A DNA stretch of 35,350 nt, from contig LSTF01000035.1 in NCBI GenBank assembly GCA_001644455.1, forward strand, positions 1 through 35,350, in the 5' to 3' direction. The notes beneath the pieces were generated by a model. That model had not been told where the DNA came from, ran no database searches, and worked only from the letters and a program-made list of their open reading frames with translations. This DNA comes from Betaproteobacteria bacterium SCGC AG-212-J23 (GTDB lineage: Bacteria; Pseudomonadota; Gammaproteobacteria; Burkholderiales; SG8-39). Positions 1 through 7,446 of this stretch are shown here, in pieces. The position numbers and the translations under genes are program-made. Numbering within the stretch: the stretch's first letter is position 1; every line of letters starts with the position of its first letter.

Positions 1-1
1 C

Positions 2-343
2 GGCTACGGCCTGGCCCTCTCCGCCGGCTCGTTCGGCGGCGACCCCTACGTGAACGGCATTGCCAGCTTCTCGTTCTTCAAGGACTGGTCGGTCATCCAC
101 ACCAATCTCGGTTACCTCAAGGACCGGGCGACGTGGGGGATCGGTCTCGAGCAGCTGGTCTACGCGCCGCGCATCTATGCCATCCTGGAGACATTCGGCG
201 AGCGCGGCGACATGCCGACGCAGCACGCCGGCATCCGCTTCTGGGTGATCCCGAACCGCTTCCAGATCGACTCGACCGTCGGCCGGCAGAGCGGCGAGCC
301 TGCGCAGCGCTTCTACAGCGTCGGGCTACGGTTCCTCTTCTAG
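2..343 (+). CDS. Outer-membrane beta-barrel protein, C-terminal part (5' end outside window)
   Basis: The reading frame is open from base 2 and ends at a TAG at 341-343, so only the last 113 residues are visible. Alternating polar and hydrophobic or aromatic residues, strands such as FSFFKDW and HAGIRFWVIP, and a final YSVGLRFLF with C-terminal Phe are the usual signature of an outer-membrane barrel whose last strand is recognised by the Bam machinery. It may be a channel or an assembly-related barrel; the substrate cannot be told. The GTG at 50 is internal and not a credible start because the frame continues upstream with the same composition. Its last 18 bases overlap the convergent VOC gene. 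Confidence 0.6.
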   Translation, partial: GYGLALSAGSFGGDPYVNGIASFSFFKDWSVIHTNLGYLKDRATWGIGLEQLVYAPRIYAILETFGERGDMPTQHAGIRFWVIPNRFQIDSTVGRQSGEPAQRFYSVGLRFLF

Positions 344-859
344 GGTCCGCAGTTCCCGGCGCAGCTCCTCGTCCGTCTGCCGGTTGCACTTCAGCACCTG
401 CTGATCGTCGCCGTCCGCCGGCTGGCAGGCGAACTCGAGCCGGATGCCGTTCGGATCGAGGAAGTAGATACCGACCAGGCCGGGAAGCTGCGGGATCGGT
501 CCGATGTACTCGATGCCGCGACTCTTCAGGCGCTGCTCGATCTCGGCGAGGCGCTGCGGCGTGACGACGAACGCGCAGTGCTGCATGCCGCCGATGGCAT
601 TGCGGTTGGCCCGCGGTTCCTTCCCCTTCGGGATCTCGAAGAAGGCGAGCAGGCTGTCGTTGCCCATGTCGAAGAAGTAGTGGCGGATGTTCTCGTACGG
701 CGGATTGCCGCGGTTCTTCGGCCCGCTGCCGAGGCCCGGCGGCACCTTCATCGCGTGCACCAGCGGCATGCCGAGCACGCCGACGTAGAAGTCGACGGTC
801 TTTTTCATGTCGTCGGTACAGAGTGCGAGGTGGTGCACCCCGCGCGTGAAGGCTTGCAT
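326..859 (-). CDS. VOC-superfamily (glyoxalase/extradiol dioxygenase fold) protein
   Basis: A 177-residue protein with the two beta-alpha-beta-beta-beta modules of the vicinal-oxygen-chelate fold. Likely metal ligands are His9 or His10 in GVHHLAL, His94 in MQHCAF and Glu142 in IRLEFAC, the H/H/E set used by glyoxalases and extradiol dioxygenases. The C-terminal 30 residues are charged and probably disordered. The start ATG at 859 shares one base with the stop of the HbpS-like gene (TAATG), so it is probably translationally coupled as last gene of the operon that begins at 8643. The context suggests a ring-cleavage or isomerase-type step on an aromatic catabolite. The exact reaction is unknown, and a resistance or lyase role is also possible. 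Confidence 0.82.
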   Translation of the reverse strand: MQAFTRGVHHLALCTDDMKKTVDFYVGVLGMPLVHAMKVPPGLGSGPKNRGNPPYENIRHYFFDMGNDSLLAFFEIPKGKEPRANRNAIGGMQHCAFVVTPQRLAEIEQRLKSRGIEYIGPIPQLPGLVGIYFLDPNGIRLEFACQPADGDDQQVLKCNRQTDEELRRELRTLEEEP

Positions 860-1257
860 TACGGGCCGAGGGCGGCGATGCCGGCGTTGCAGACCTGCTC
901 GTCCTCGTGGGACTGCACGCCGGAGACCCCGACCCCGCCGACGCAGTGACCCTCGTGCATGATCGGCACGCCGCCCTGCACCGGCAGCACCGGCATCTTG
1001 ATCAGCGCCGGGCGCGAAGCGATGCGCTCCTCGGCGAGCTTCGTCGAGCGCCGCGCGACCGCCGCGCCGTGCGCCTTCATCGTCGCGATCTCCGCGGTGA
1101 CCGGCGACGCGCCGTCGCCGCGAACCAGGGACAGCAGGTGGCCGCCATCGTCGACGATGGCGATGGTCACGTTCCACTTGTTCCTGACCGCTTCGGCGCG
1201 AGCGGCGGCCTGGATCTTTTCGCAGTCCTGCATGCTGAGGATGGGCTTGGTTTTCAT
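859..1257 (-). CDS. HbpS/GlcG-family (DUF336) protein
   Basis: A 132-residue protein. The AIVDDGGHLLSLVRGDGASP stretch near residues 34-53, the central helix with AAVARRSTKLAEER, and the glycine-rich GGVPI...GGVGVSGVQSHEDEQV segment are characteristic of the HbpS/GlcG fold (haem-degrading HbpS, GlcG of glycolate clusters, PduO C-terminal domain). Members bind haem, cobalamin or small metabolites, and in catabolic clusters their role is mostly unproven. Length is normal for a single-domain member. The start ATG at 1257 overlaps the stop of the upstream gene in an ATGA (1254-1257), and its stop overlaps the next start. No signal peptide is visible, so it is probably cytoplasmic. The function in this operon is unknown. 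Confidence 0.82.
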   Translation of the reverse strand: MKTKPILSMQDCEKIQAAARAEAVRNKWNVTIAIVDDGGHLLSLVRGDGASPVTAEIATMKAHGAAVARRSTKLAEERIASRPALIKMPVLPVQGGVPIMHEGHCVGGVGVSGVQSHEDEQVCNAGIAALGP

Positions 1258-2147
1258 CGGAGGTAGTTGGTGTCGAGATATTTCTGGGGATCGTACAGCT
1301 TCACCTTGCCGAACTTCGAGCGCAGGGCGAGCACCGTTTCCATGCCGGCCGGGTCGAGGCGGGCGTCGCGGAAGAAGCCGGAGCGCTCATCGAGCAGGAC
1401 AGCGAGGGTCTGCTTCGCCAGCGCCGGGGTCATGGCGCGAACGTTGGCGACGAGCAGAGCCTCGGCGATCTCGCGATTCGCGTGGAGGAACTCCACGCCG
1501 GCGCGGTAGGCGCGGACGAAGCCGGCGAGCGCCGCTCCGTTCTGCGCGGCCCACGAGCGCCGCGCTGCCGCGACCACGCCCTGGTAAGCGCCGAGCTGCT
1601 CGTGCGCGACGGCAAGGCGGATGTGGCCCTGTTGCATCGCCAGCAGGTCGAACGGCGTGACGAGCACGGTGCCGGCGTGAGTGCCCTTCAGGAGCTCCTG
1701 GAACCGGCTCAGCGCCCCGCCGGCGCGATCGAAACTCACATCGCTGACCCCATTTCGCTCGAGAAGCTCGCGCAGGACGAACGCGTAGCCCGTGGTCATC
1801 GCATCCACGGAAAGCTTCCGGCCTTTCAAGTCCGCGAAGCTCTTCACGCCCTTGCCGCCGATCACCGACAGGAAACCCTGGTCGCTGCCCATGAAGGCGA
1901 ACAGGTCGGGGTTCGGCGGGATTTCCGCTTCGCCCTGCCCCTCCTGGTAGGCGACGACGTTGTCGAACGCCGTCATGGCGACGTCGAAGCGCCCCTCGGC
2001 GAGCCCCTGCATCTGGAAGGTCGAGCTCGGCGTCGGCGTCAGCACGACGCGCACGCCCTGCTCGTCGAAAAGTCCCTGCCGCTCCGCCGCCCAGATGGGC
2101 AGGTTGAAGCCGCCGGGAAAGACGATGACCCGCAGGTCTGTCGTCAA
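1254..2147 (-). CDS. NMT1/SsuA-type periplasmic-binding-protein-fold protein without signal peptide
   Basis: A 297-residue protein that opens directly with the first strand of the type 2 binding-protein fold (LRVIVFPGGFNLPIWAAERQ). It continues with GLFDEQGVRVVLTPTP, the FDVAMTAFDNV lobe and the SFADLKGRKLSVDAMTTGYA motif, as in NMT1/THI5 and SsuA binding proteins. No signal peptide precedes the fold. The chosen start is TTG at 2147, which overlaps the upstream TGA in a TTGA (2144-2147), matching the ATGA and GTGA couplings of neighbouring genes. No permease or ATPase of the SsuBC type is nearby. It may therefore be a cytoplasmic sensor or an enzyme, as 4,5-dihydroxyphthalate decarboxylase has this fold. 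A binding protein whose signal peptide was lost is the alternative. Confidence 0.75.
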   Translation of the reverse strand: MTTDLRVIVFPGGFNLPIWAAERQGLFDEQGVRVVLTPTPSSTFQMQGLAEGRFDVAMTAFDNVVAYQEGQGEAEIPPNPDLFAFMGSDQGFLSVIGGKGVKSFADLKGRKLSVDAMTTGYAFVLRELLERNGVSDVSFDRAGGALSRFQELLKGTHAGTVLVTPFDLLAMQQGHIRLAVAHEQLGAYQGVVAAARRSWAAQNGAALAGFVRAYRAGVEFLHANREIAEALLVANVRAMTPALAKQTLAVLLDERSGFFRDARLDPAGMETVLALRSKFGKVKLYDPQKYLDTNYLR

Positions 2148-2647
2148 GTCTTGAGCCGGTAGAGCGGATCGTCGAGGCCGTGCTTCTGCACCGTGAATTC
2201 CGGGGGGAACTTCGGCGGCTCGGCCATCGCCTCGGAGACCATGTCGCCGAAGACCAGCGTGCGATGCGCGACGCGCCAGGCGCCGTTTCTTTCCTCGAAC
2301 CGGTCCAGGTAGCGCGCCGACGCCGTCACGCGCCGGTCGCCGAAGCGCTGCAGCACCAGCACGTAGGTCTCGACGAAGGCGCGGTCCTTCGCCTGGAACT
2401 CGATCAGCACGTTGGTGTTGAAGTGCATCGAGTGGTCCTGCTGCGCGTGCAGCTTGGCGATGTGCGCGAGGAACGCGTCCGGCGGCCCCTTGAAGAAGCC
2501 GTGGTCGTCGAACGCGCCGTCGTGATAGGCCGCCCGCGCCGCCTTCCAGTCCTGCCGGTCGACGGCGCGCGCGAAGCGCTTCAGGCAATCCTCGATTGCC
2601 GTGCGCGCCTCGAGCTCCTCCAGGAAGCTCCGGAAATGACGGCTCAC
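2144..2647 (-). CDS. SnoaL-like / NTF2-fold protein (nuclear transport factor 2 family)
   Basis: A 167-residue protein with an N-terminal helix pair (EARTAIEDCLKRFARAVDRQ), the DWKAARAAYHDGAFDDHGFF segment, and later strands with RYLDRFEERNGAWRVAHRTL. This is the classic layout of SnoaL_4 / ring-hydroxylating-dioxygenase-beta-like cone folds. Such proteins act as small-subunit partners of Rieske dioxygenases, as cyclases or as dehydratases. The start is GTG at 2647, overlapping the upstream TGA as GTGA; no Shine-Dalgarno is evident, so translation is probably coupled. The neighbouring reductase gene makes an oxygenase-associated role plausible, but no alpha subunit lies in this operon. The function is otherwise unassigned. 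Confidence 0.8.
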   Translation of the reverse strand: MSRHFRSFLEELEARTAIEDCLKRFARAVDRQDWKAARAAYHDGAFDDHGFFKGPPDAFLAHIAKLHAQQDHSMHFNTNVLIEFQAKDRAFVETYVLVLQRFGDRRVTASARYLDRFEERNGAWRVAHRTLVFGDMVSEAMAEPPKFPPEFTVQKHGLDDPLYRLKT

Positions 2648-3186
2648 GCCGTCGTCTTGATGCTGAGCTCCTTCAGCTCGCCGACTTCCGCGCCGTCGTC
2701 CATCGAGAAGCGGTCGCCGAAGTCGAACAGGTCCTCGTTCTGGAAGCCGGGGTAGTACTGCACTTCCCACCAGTTGTGGTCGAGATCCTCCATGTAGAAG
2801 GAGTAGACGCCGTGCTGGTCCACCACCGGCAGCACCTGGCGGATCTTGTACTTGTCCTTGTTCCGGGTCGCCTCCTTGTGGACGCGATCGACCTCTGCCT
2901 TGGAGCCGACGTCCAGGCCCCAGTGGTTGAGCACGTTCTGCGGATGCACGGCGGCGCCGACTTCGACGGCGACGATGTGGAACTTGAGGCCGCAGCGCAC
3001 CACCATCGCCGGCTTGGCGTGGCGCACGCACTCGAGGCCGAGGAACTCCTCGTAGAACTTGCGCGACTCCTTCAGGCTGTAGCACTCCATCGTGCCGTGC
3101 GACATCACGTAGGGCTTGACGACGGACTTCGCGTTGTCCGTGTCGGCGATGCCATCCTGGATCTTCTCTCGCGTCAGTGCAGCCAT
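2644..3186 (-). CDS. VOC-superfamily protein, putative extradiol-type dioxygenase
   Basis: A 180-residue protein. His30 (MSHGTME), His88 (LNHWGLDV) and Glu141 (NWWEVQYYP) form the expected H/H/E metal site of the vicinal-oxygen-chelate fold, and the SFYMEDLDHNWWEVQ block is a familiar C-terminal signature. The start ATG at 3186 has a strong Shine-Dalgarno (AGGAGG) that also contains the TAG stop of the upstream reductase gene. It is related in fold, but not closely in sequence, to the other VOC protein at 326-859, so one operon carries two. Ring cleavage or another metal-dependent step on a catabolite is likely; the substrate is unknown. Confidence 0.82.
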   Translation of the reverse strand: MAALTREKIQDGIADTDNAKSVVKPYVMSHGTMECYSLKESRKFYEEFLGLECVRHAKPAMVVRCGLKFHIVAVEVGAAVHPQNVLNHWGLDVGSKAEVDRVHKEATRNKDKYKIRQVLPVVDQHGVYSFYMEDLDHNWWEVQYYPGFQNEDLFDFGDRFSMDDGAEVGELKELSIKTTA

Positions 3187-3194
3187 GTCTCCTC

Positions 3195-4193
3195 CTATGC
3201 GGTAGCGGCCTTGTCGGCCTCGGTCAGGAACGAATCGGCGTAGAACTCGTCGGCCGGCAGCCTGCATTGCGCGCTGAAATCGCGCCGCGCCGACTCGACC
3301 ACGATCGGTGCACCGCAAGCATATACCTGGTGCCCCGACAGATCGGGAAAATCCTCCATCACCGCGCGGTGCACGAAGCCCGTGCGGCCCTGCCATTTCT
3401 CGTCGGAGAGAACGGGGACGAACTTGACGTGCGGCCAGCCCTGCGCCGCCTCGAACTGGTAGAGATCGCGCTTCAGGCGGCCGCCCCAGTAGAGCGTGAT
3501 CGGCCGGGAGATCTTCTTCTCCGCGGCGTATTCGCACATCGCCCGGATCGGCGCGAAGCCGGTGCCGCTCGCCAGCATGACGATCGGCTTGCTGGAATCC
3601 TCCCTCAGGTAAAAACTTCCCAAGGGACCCTCGAAGCGCAAGAGATCCCTCACCTTGAGCTTGTCGAACACGTGGTCGGTGAACAGGCCCCCGGGCGTAT
3701 GACGCACGTGGATCTCCAGCGCCGTGACGCCGGCGGGATCGGGACGCGTGGCGAGCGAATAACTCCTTCTTTTCCCGTCTTTCAATAGGAAGTCGATGTA
3801 CTGCCCGGCGAGGAAACGGAAGTTCTCGTTCATCGGCAGGCGCAGGCCGATCACCGCGACGTCGGGCGCGGGCTTGTCGAGCTTCTCGACGCGGCACGGA
3901 ATCGTGCGCGGGCGGACGCCCTGCACTTCGCGCACCTCGATCACGACATCGGTCAGGGGCTTCGCCTGGCAGAGCAACGCCAGCCCCTTCGCCTTGTCGC
4001 TCTCCGGCAGGTAAGTCTCGTGCACCATGCCGTAGTCGACCTTGCCCTCGAGGACGGTGCCGCGGCAGGTCCGGCAGACACCCGCGCGGCAGCTGTAAGG
4101 CAGCATGAAGCCCGCCGCCAATCCTGCCTGGACGATGTTCTGCCCCTCGGGCACCTCGAAGGTATGGCCGCTGGGCTGCAAAGTGACTTTCAT
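3195..4193 (-). CDS. 2Fe-2S / FAD / NAD(P)H oxidoreductase (electron-transfer reductase)
   Basis: A 332-residue three-domain reductase. The N-terminal plant-type ferredoxin has Cys35, Cys40, Cys43 and Cys75 (C-x4-C-x2-C-x31-C). The FAD domain has RRSYSLA at 142-148. The nucleotide-binding domain has ASGTGFAPI near 208-216 and a late CGAP motif. This order (ferredoxin, FAD, NAD) is that of reductases serving benzoate-type dioxygenases, phenol hydroxylase and similar oxygenases. Phthalate dioxygenase reductases differ, carrying FMN and a C-terminal ferredoxin. The start ATG at 4193 overlaps the livF stop (ATGA). It is the only such reductase in the window, so it may feed electrons to the Rieske oxygenase at 11797-13080 or to an oxygenase elsewhere; that link is inference. 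Confidence 0.88.
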   Translation of the reverse strand: MKVTLQPSGHTFEVPEGQNIVQAGLAAGFMLPYSCRAGVCRTCRGTVLEGKVDYGMVHETYLPESDKAKGLALLCQAKPLTDVVIEVREVQGVRPRTIPCRVEKLDKPAPDVAVIGLRLPMNENFRFLAGQYIDFLLKDGKRRSYSLATRPDPAGVTALEIHVRHTPGGLFTDHVFDKLKVRDLLRFEGPLGSFYLREDSSKPIVMLASGTGFAPIRAMCEYAAEKKISRPITLYWGGRLKRDLYQFEAAQGWPHVKFVPVLSDEKWQGRTGFVHRAVMEDFPDLSGHQVYACGAPIVVESARRDFSAQCRLPADEFYADSFLTEADKAATA

Positions 4194-4897
4194 TGCGTTC
4201 CTAAGTATGCCTTCTTGATTTGAGGCTGCGACATCAGTTGCGCCGGGTCTCCCTCGGCGACGATCCTGCCCTCGTCGAGCACGTAGCCGCGGCGGGCCAT
4301 CTGCAGGGCCATGGCGACATTTTGCTCCACCAGCAGCACCGCCACGCCCGCCTGGTTCACCTCGCGGATCGCGCGGAACATGTCCTGCACGATGAGCGGC
4401 GAGAGGCCGAGCGACGGCTCGTCGAGCAGGAGGAACCTCGGCTGCGCCATCAGCGCCCGGCCGATCGCCACCATCTGCTGCTGGCCGCCCGATAGCGCGC
4501 CGGCGGGCACGTCGAGCCGCTCGGCGAGCACTGGGAAAAGCGCGCACACGCGCGCCATCGACTCCGCGCGACCGCCGCGCGCCGCGCGCCGGTAGCTGCC
4601 AAGCTCGAGGTTCTCGCGCACCGTCAGGTTCACGAACAGGCGCCGTCCTTCGGGAACGATGGCGATGCCCCGGTCGCAGAAGCGATGCGGCGGCTCGCGC
4701 GTGATGTCCTGGCCGTCGACCACCAGCCGGCCGTCCGCCACCGCGTGCACGCCCGCCATGGCGCTGATCAGCGTCGACTTGCCCGCGCCGTTCGGCCCGA
4801 CGACGACCACCAGCTCGCCGGGATCGATCCGCAGGTGCACGCCCGAGACCGCGGCGGCGGCGCCGTAGTGGACCGCGACGTTGCTCACCTCATACAT
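4190..4897 (-). CDS. livF: Branched-chain-amino-acid-type ABC transporter ATP-binding protein LivF (system 1)
   Basis: A 235-residue ATPase of the LivF family. It has Walker A GPNGAGKST (about 34-42), the signature LSGGQQQMVAIGRAL, Walker B FLLLDEPSLGLSP and a LVEQNV switch region. With the LivG half of the preceding fusion protein it would form the nucleotide-binding dimer energising import. The start ATG at 4897 lies within the last codons of livMG (8-base overlap), and its own stop overlaps the reductase start. Liv systems of this kind in aromatic-degradation clusters often import aromatic acids rather than amino acids; the ligand here is not evident. Confidence 0.93.
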   Translation of the reverse strand: MYEVSNVAVHYGAAAAVSGVHLRIDPGELVVVVGPNGAGKSTLISAMAGVHAVADGRLVVDGQDITREPPHRFCDRGIAIVPEGRRLFVNLTVRENLELGSYRRAARGGRAESMARVCALFPVLAERLDVPAGALSGGQQQMVAIGRALMAQPRFLLLDEPSLGLSPLIVQDMFRAIREVNQAGVAVLLVEQNVAMALQMARRGYVLDEGRIVAEGDPAQLMSQPQIKKAYLGTQ

Positions 4898-6593
4898 GGG
4901 CGGTCCCCAGGTACGCCGAGACGACGTCGGGATGGCGCATCACCTCGGCGGGCTGGCCGGCGGCGATCGCCTTGCCATAGGTCAGCACGACGATGCGGTC
5001 GGTGAGCTCCATCACCGCGCGCATCACGTGCTCGACGAAGACGATCGTCGCGCCCTGCTCGCGGATGGCGCGGATCAGGCGCAGCGCGCCGTCCATCTCG
5101 ACCGGCGTCAGGCCGGAGAGCACTTCGTCGAGGAACAGCAGCTTCGGCCGCGACGCCAGCGCGCGGGCGAGCTCGAGGAATTTCCTTTCATGCAGGTTCA
5201 GATCCGGGGGAAAGCGATGCGCCTTCGCCTCCAGCCCGGTGAATTCGAGCCAGCGCCAGGCTTCCCGCTCGGCCGCGGCGCGGTCCATCGCCACCTGGCC
5301 GAACATCGGCGGCAGCGCGATGTTCTGCAGGACGGTCAGCTGCGGAAACGGCCGCGGGATCTGGTAGGTGCGCGCGATTCCCGCGCGCGCGATGCGATGC
5401 GCGGCCACCCCGATCAGCTCCGCGCCCTCGAAGCGGATCGAGCCGCTGTCCGCGGTGTAATGACCGCTCACCACGTTGATCAGCGTCGACTTGCCGGAAC
5501 CGTTCGGACCGACCAGGCCGAGGATTTCTCCGCCGCGGACGTCGAGATCGACGCCCGCGAGCGCCTGCACGCCCTTGAATGCCTTGGATGCCCCCCGCAC
5601 CTCCAGGATCGTCCCGGTCTTCGCTTTCATCGCAGGGCGCGCCGATTCAACCGGCGGCTTCCGGACAGGCTCCTTTTTCCGGAACCGCTTGAGGAGCTGG
5701 CCGAGGATCCCTTCCGGCATCGCGACGATGACCACGATGAGAATCAGGCCGGTCAGGGCACGGCCGAGCACCGCCGCCTGACCGCTGGTGAACGCATAGA
5801 GCAGCACGGTGATCGCCACCGCGCCCACCGCCGGCCCGAGCCAGTGGCGCGTGCCGCCGAGCGCGGCCATCAGGACCACGTTGACCGCCAGCGCGATGGA
5901 GAACGTCTCTGCCACGGTGACATAGGAGACGAAGACGGCATGGATGCCGCCGGCAAGCCCCGCGAGCGCGCAAGAGATGGCGAAAGCAGCCAGCTTGAAG
6001 CGATAGGTCGGCACGCCCATCACCTCGGCGACGTCCTCGTCGTCGTGGATCGCCAGCAGCCCGGTACCGAAGCGCGAGTGATAGATCGCGTAGGCGATCC
6101 AGAGGGTGAGCGCCGCGGCCGCGAGCATGAGCAGGTAGAGGAATCCGGACGCGGTCGGTGTGAGCTTCGGCGTGTCGACCATGAACTGGATGCCCGGCCC
6201 GCCGTCGACGGTATTGAGCGCGATGGTCGCGAGAACGAAGGTGATCGCGAGCGTGAGCAGTGCGAAAAGCTCGCCGCGCAGCGCTCGCACGCGAAACACC
6301 ACCGCGCCGAGCGCGACGCCGAGCACCGCGGCGGCGAGCGCGGCGAGCGGCAACGTCCAGAGAAAAGGCCAGTCGAGCTTGCCGGCGAGCCCCGCGGTCG
6401 TGTAGACGCCGACGCCGAAGAAGGCGCCGTGCCCGAAGGAGAAGTATCCGGAGTAGCCGCTGAGGATGTTCCAAGAAGTGGCGAGCACGATCGCGCTCAG
6501 GAGCAGGTACGAGAACGACTCGTAGAACGCCGGCAGCCCGACGTAGGGCAGCGCGAGCAGCGCCACGGCGAAGATGCCCAGGCCGGCCTTCAT
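4890..6593 (-). CDS. LivM-LivG fusion: ABC transporter permease fused to ATP-binding domain (system 1)
   Basis: A 567-residue protein. Residues about 1-310 are a LivM permease: many hydrophobic helices, WNILSGYSGYFSFGHGAFFGVG near 41-62 and a GGTRHWLGPAVGA loop near 246-258. After a basic, Pro-rich linker (about 303-325) comes a LivG ATPase with Walker A GPNGSGKST at 362-370 and Walker B LLFLDEVLSGL. The signature is degenerate (LHERKFLELARAL) and Walker B has Val where Pro is usual. LivM-LivG fusions are known in proteobacteria. The frame is continuous, and an internal ATG at 5630 could in principle also yield free LivG. The start ATG at 6593 shares one base with the livH stop (TGATG). Confidence 0.92.
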   Translation of the reverse strand: MKAGLGIFAVALLALPYVGLPAFYESFSYLLLSAIVLATSWNILSGYSGYFSFGHGAFFGVGVYTTAGLAGKLDWPFLWTLPLAALAAAVLGVALGAVVFRVRALRGELFALLTLAITFVLATIALNTVDGGPGIQFMVDTPKLTPTASGFLYLLMLAAAALTLWIAYAIYHSRFGTGLLAIHDDEDVAEVMGVPTYRFKLAAFAISCALAGLAGGIHAVFVSYVTVAETFSIALAVNVVLMAALGGTRHWLGPAVGAVAITVLLYAFTSGQAAVLGRALTGLILIVVIVAMPEGILGQLLKRFRKKEPVRKPPVESARPAMKAKTGTILEVRGASKAFKGVQALAGVDLDVRGGEILGLVGPNGSGKSTLINVVSGHYTADSGSIRFEGAELIGVAAHRIARAGIARTYQIPRPFPQLTVLQNIALPPMFGQVAMDRAAAEREAWRWLEFTGLEAKAHRFPPDLNLHERKFLELARALASRPKLLFLDEVLSGLTPVEMDGALRLIRAIREQGATIVFVEHVMRAVMELTDRIVVLTYGKAIAAGQPAEVMRHPDVVSAYLGTAHV

Positions 6594-7444
6594 CAGAATC
6601 GCGACGGCCGGAAAAGCAGAATGGCGATCAGCAGCGAGAACGACACCAGCGGCGCCCAGGTCGGCGCCGTGACCGCCATGGTGAGCGCCTCGCTCACGCC
6701 GATGACGATGCCGGCGACGAGCGGCCCGAGCGGCCGGCCGAGCCCGCCCATCATCACCGCGGCGAACACCACGCCCATCCAGGCGTAGATCTGCACCGGC
6801 GCGAGCGTGTGGTCGAGCGCGAGGCAGACGCCGGCGACCGCGGCGAACGCGCCGGCCACCCCCGACACGAGATAGCCGAGCCTCTTCTCGTCGACGCCGA
6901 ACGCCGCGGCGATCGGCGCGTCCTCGGTCATCGCGCGGATCGCCTTGCCGAGATCCGTGAAGCGCAGCACCGCCCACGTGCCGAAGCAGAGCGCCAGGGC
7001 AAGACCGAGCGTGATCACGTCGGGCAGCGAGAGATACAGCGGCCCGATCTTCCAGCGCACCTGCGCGTACGCGCTCTCCATGCGCTGGAAATCCGCCGTC
7101 CAGTACCACTGGATGCCCGCCTCGATGATGCTGGTGAGGCCGAAGGTGACGAGCAGCGTGTTGAGCAGCGTCACCTTGAAGCGGGTGAAGAACCCGTGCA
7201 GCGCCACCCCGAGGCCGAAGAAAAGCGGCACCGTGACGGCAAGGCTGACGAAGGGATCGACCTTCGCCACCGCGGCGAGCTGGAAGGTGAGATAGCCGCC
7301 GAGGAAAGCGAGCGCGAAATGCGTCAGGTTGACCTGGCGCAGCATGCCCCAGGAAAGGCTCAGGCCCAGTCCGAGCAGGCCGTACAGCGCGCCGATGAAA
7401 ACGCCGGACAGGACCGACTGCCCGAGCAGCGTCGCGCTCGGCAC
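6593..7444 (-). CDS. livH: Branched-chain-amino-acid-type ABC transporter permease LivH (system 1)
   Basis: A 283-residue integral membrane protein of the LivH family. The N-terminal GALYGLLGLGLSLSWGMLRQ leads into VNLTHFALAFLGGYL, and near the C-terminus there is the family glycine-rich segment MMGGLGRPLGPLVAG. About eight transmembrane segments are apparent. The start is taken as GTG at 7444, two bases after the TGA of the binding-protein gene, because the frame upstream runs only through antisense-like, Pro/Gly/Arg-rich sequence. It pairs with the LivM half of the fusion protein to form the translocation pore. Confidence 0.9.
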   Translation of the reverse strand: MPSATLLGQSVLSGVFIGALYGLLGLGLSLSWGMLRQVNLTHFALAFLGGYLTFQLAAVAKVDPFVSLAVTVPLFFGLGVALHGFFTRFKVTLLNTLLVTFGLTSIIEAGIQWYWTADFQRMESAYAQVRWKIGPLYLSLPDVITLGLALALCFGTWAVLRFTDLGKAIRAMTEDAPIAAAFGVDEKRLGYLVSGVAGAFAAVAGVCLALDHTLAPVQIYAWMGVVFAAVMMGGLGRPLGPLVAGIVIGVSEALTMAVTAPTWAPLVSFSLLIAILLFRPSRF

Positions 7445-7446
7445 GG

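Noticed and set aside
4890-6593. LivM-LivG fusion as a frameshift or assembly artefact
   Set aside because: The frame is continuous with a plausible linker, and such fusions are known in this family.
4881-6788. Long open frame (635 codons) opposite the livM-livG fusion
   Set aside because: Its translation is rich in Arg, His, Asp and Glu with no domain pattern, as expected for the antisense of a GC-rich membrane-protein gene; the opposite strand has clear Liv motifs.
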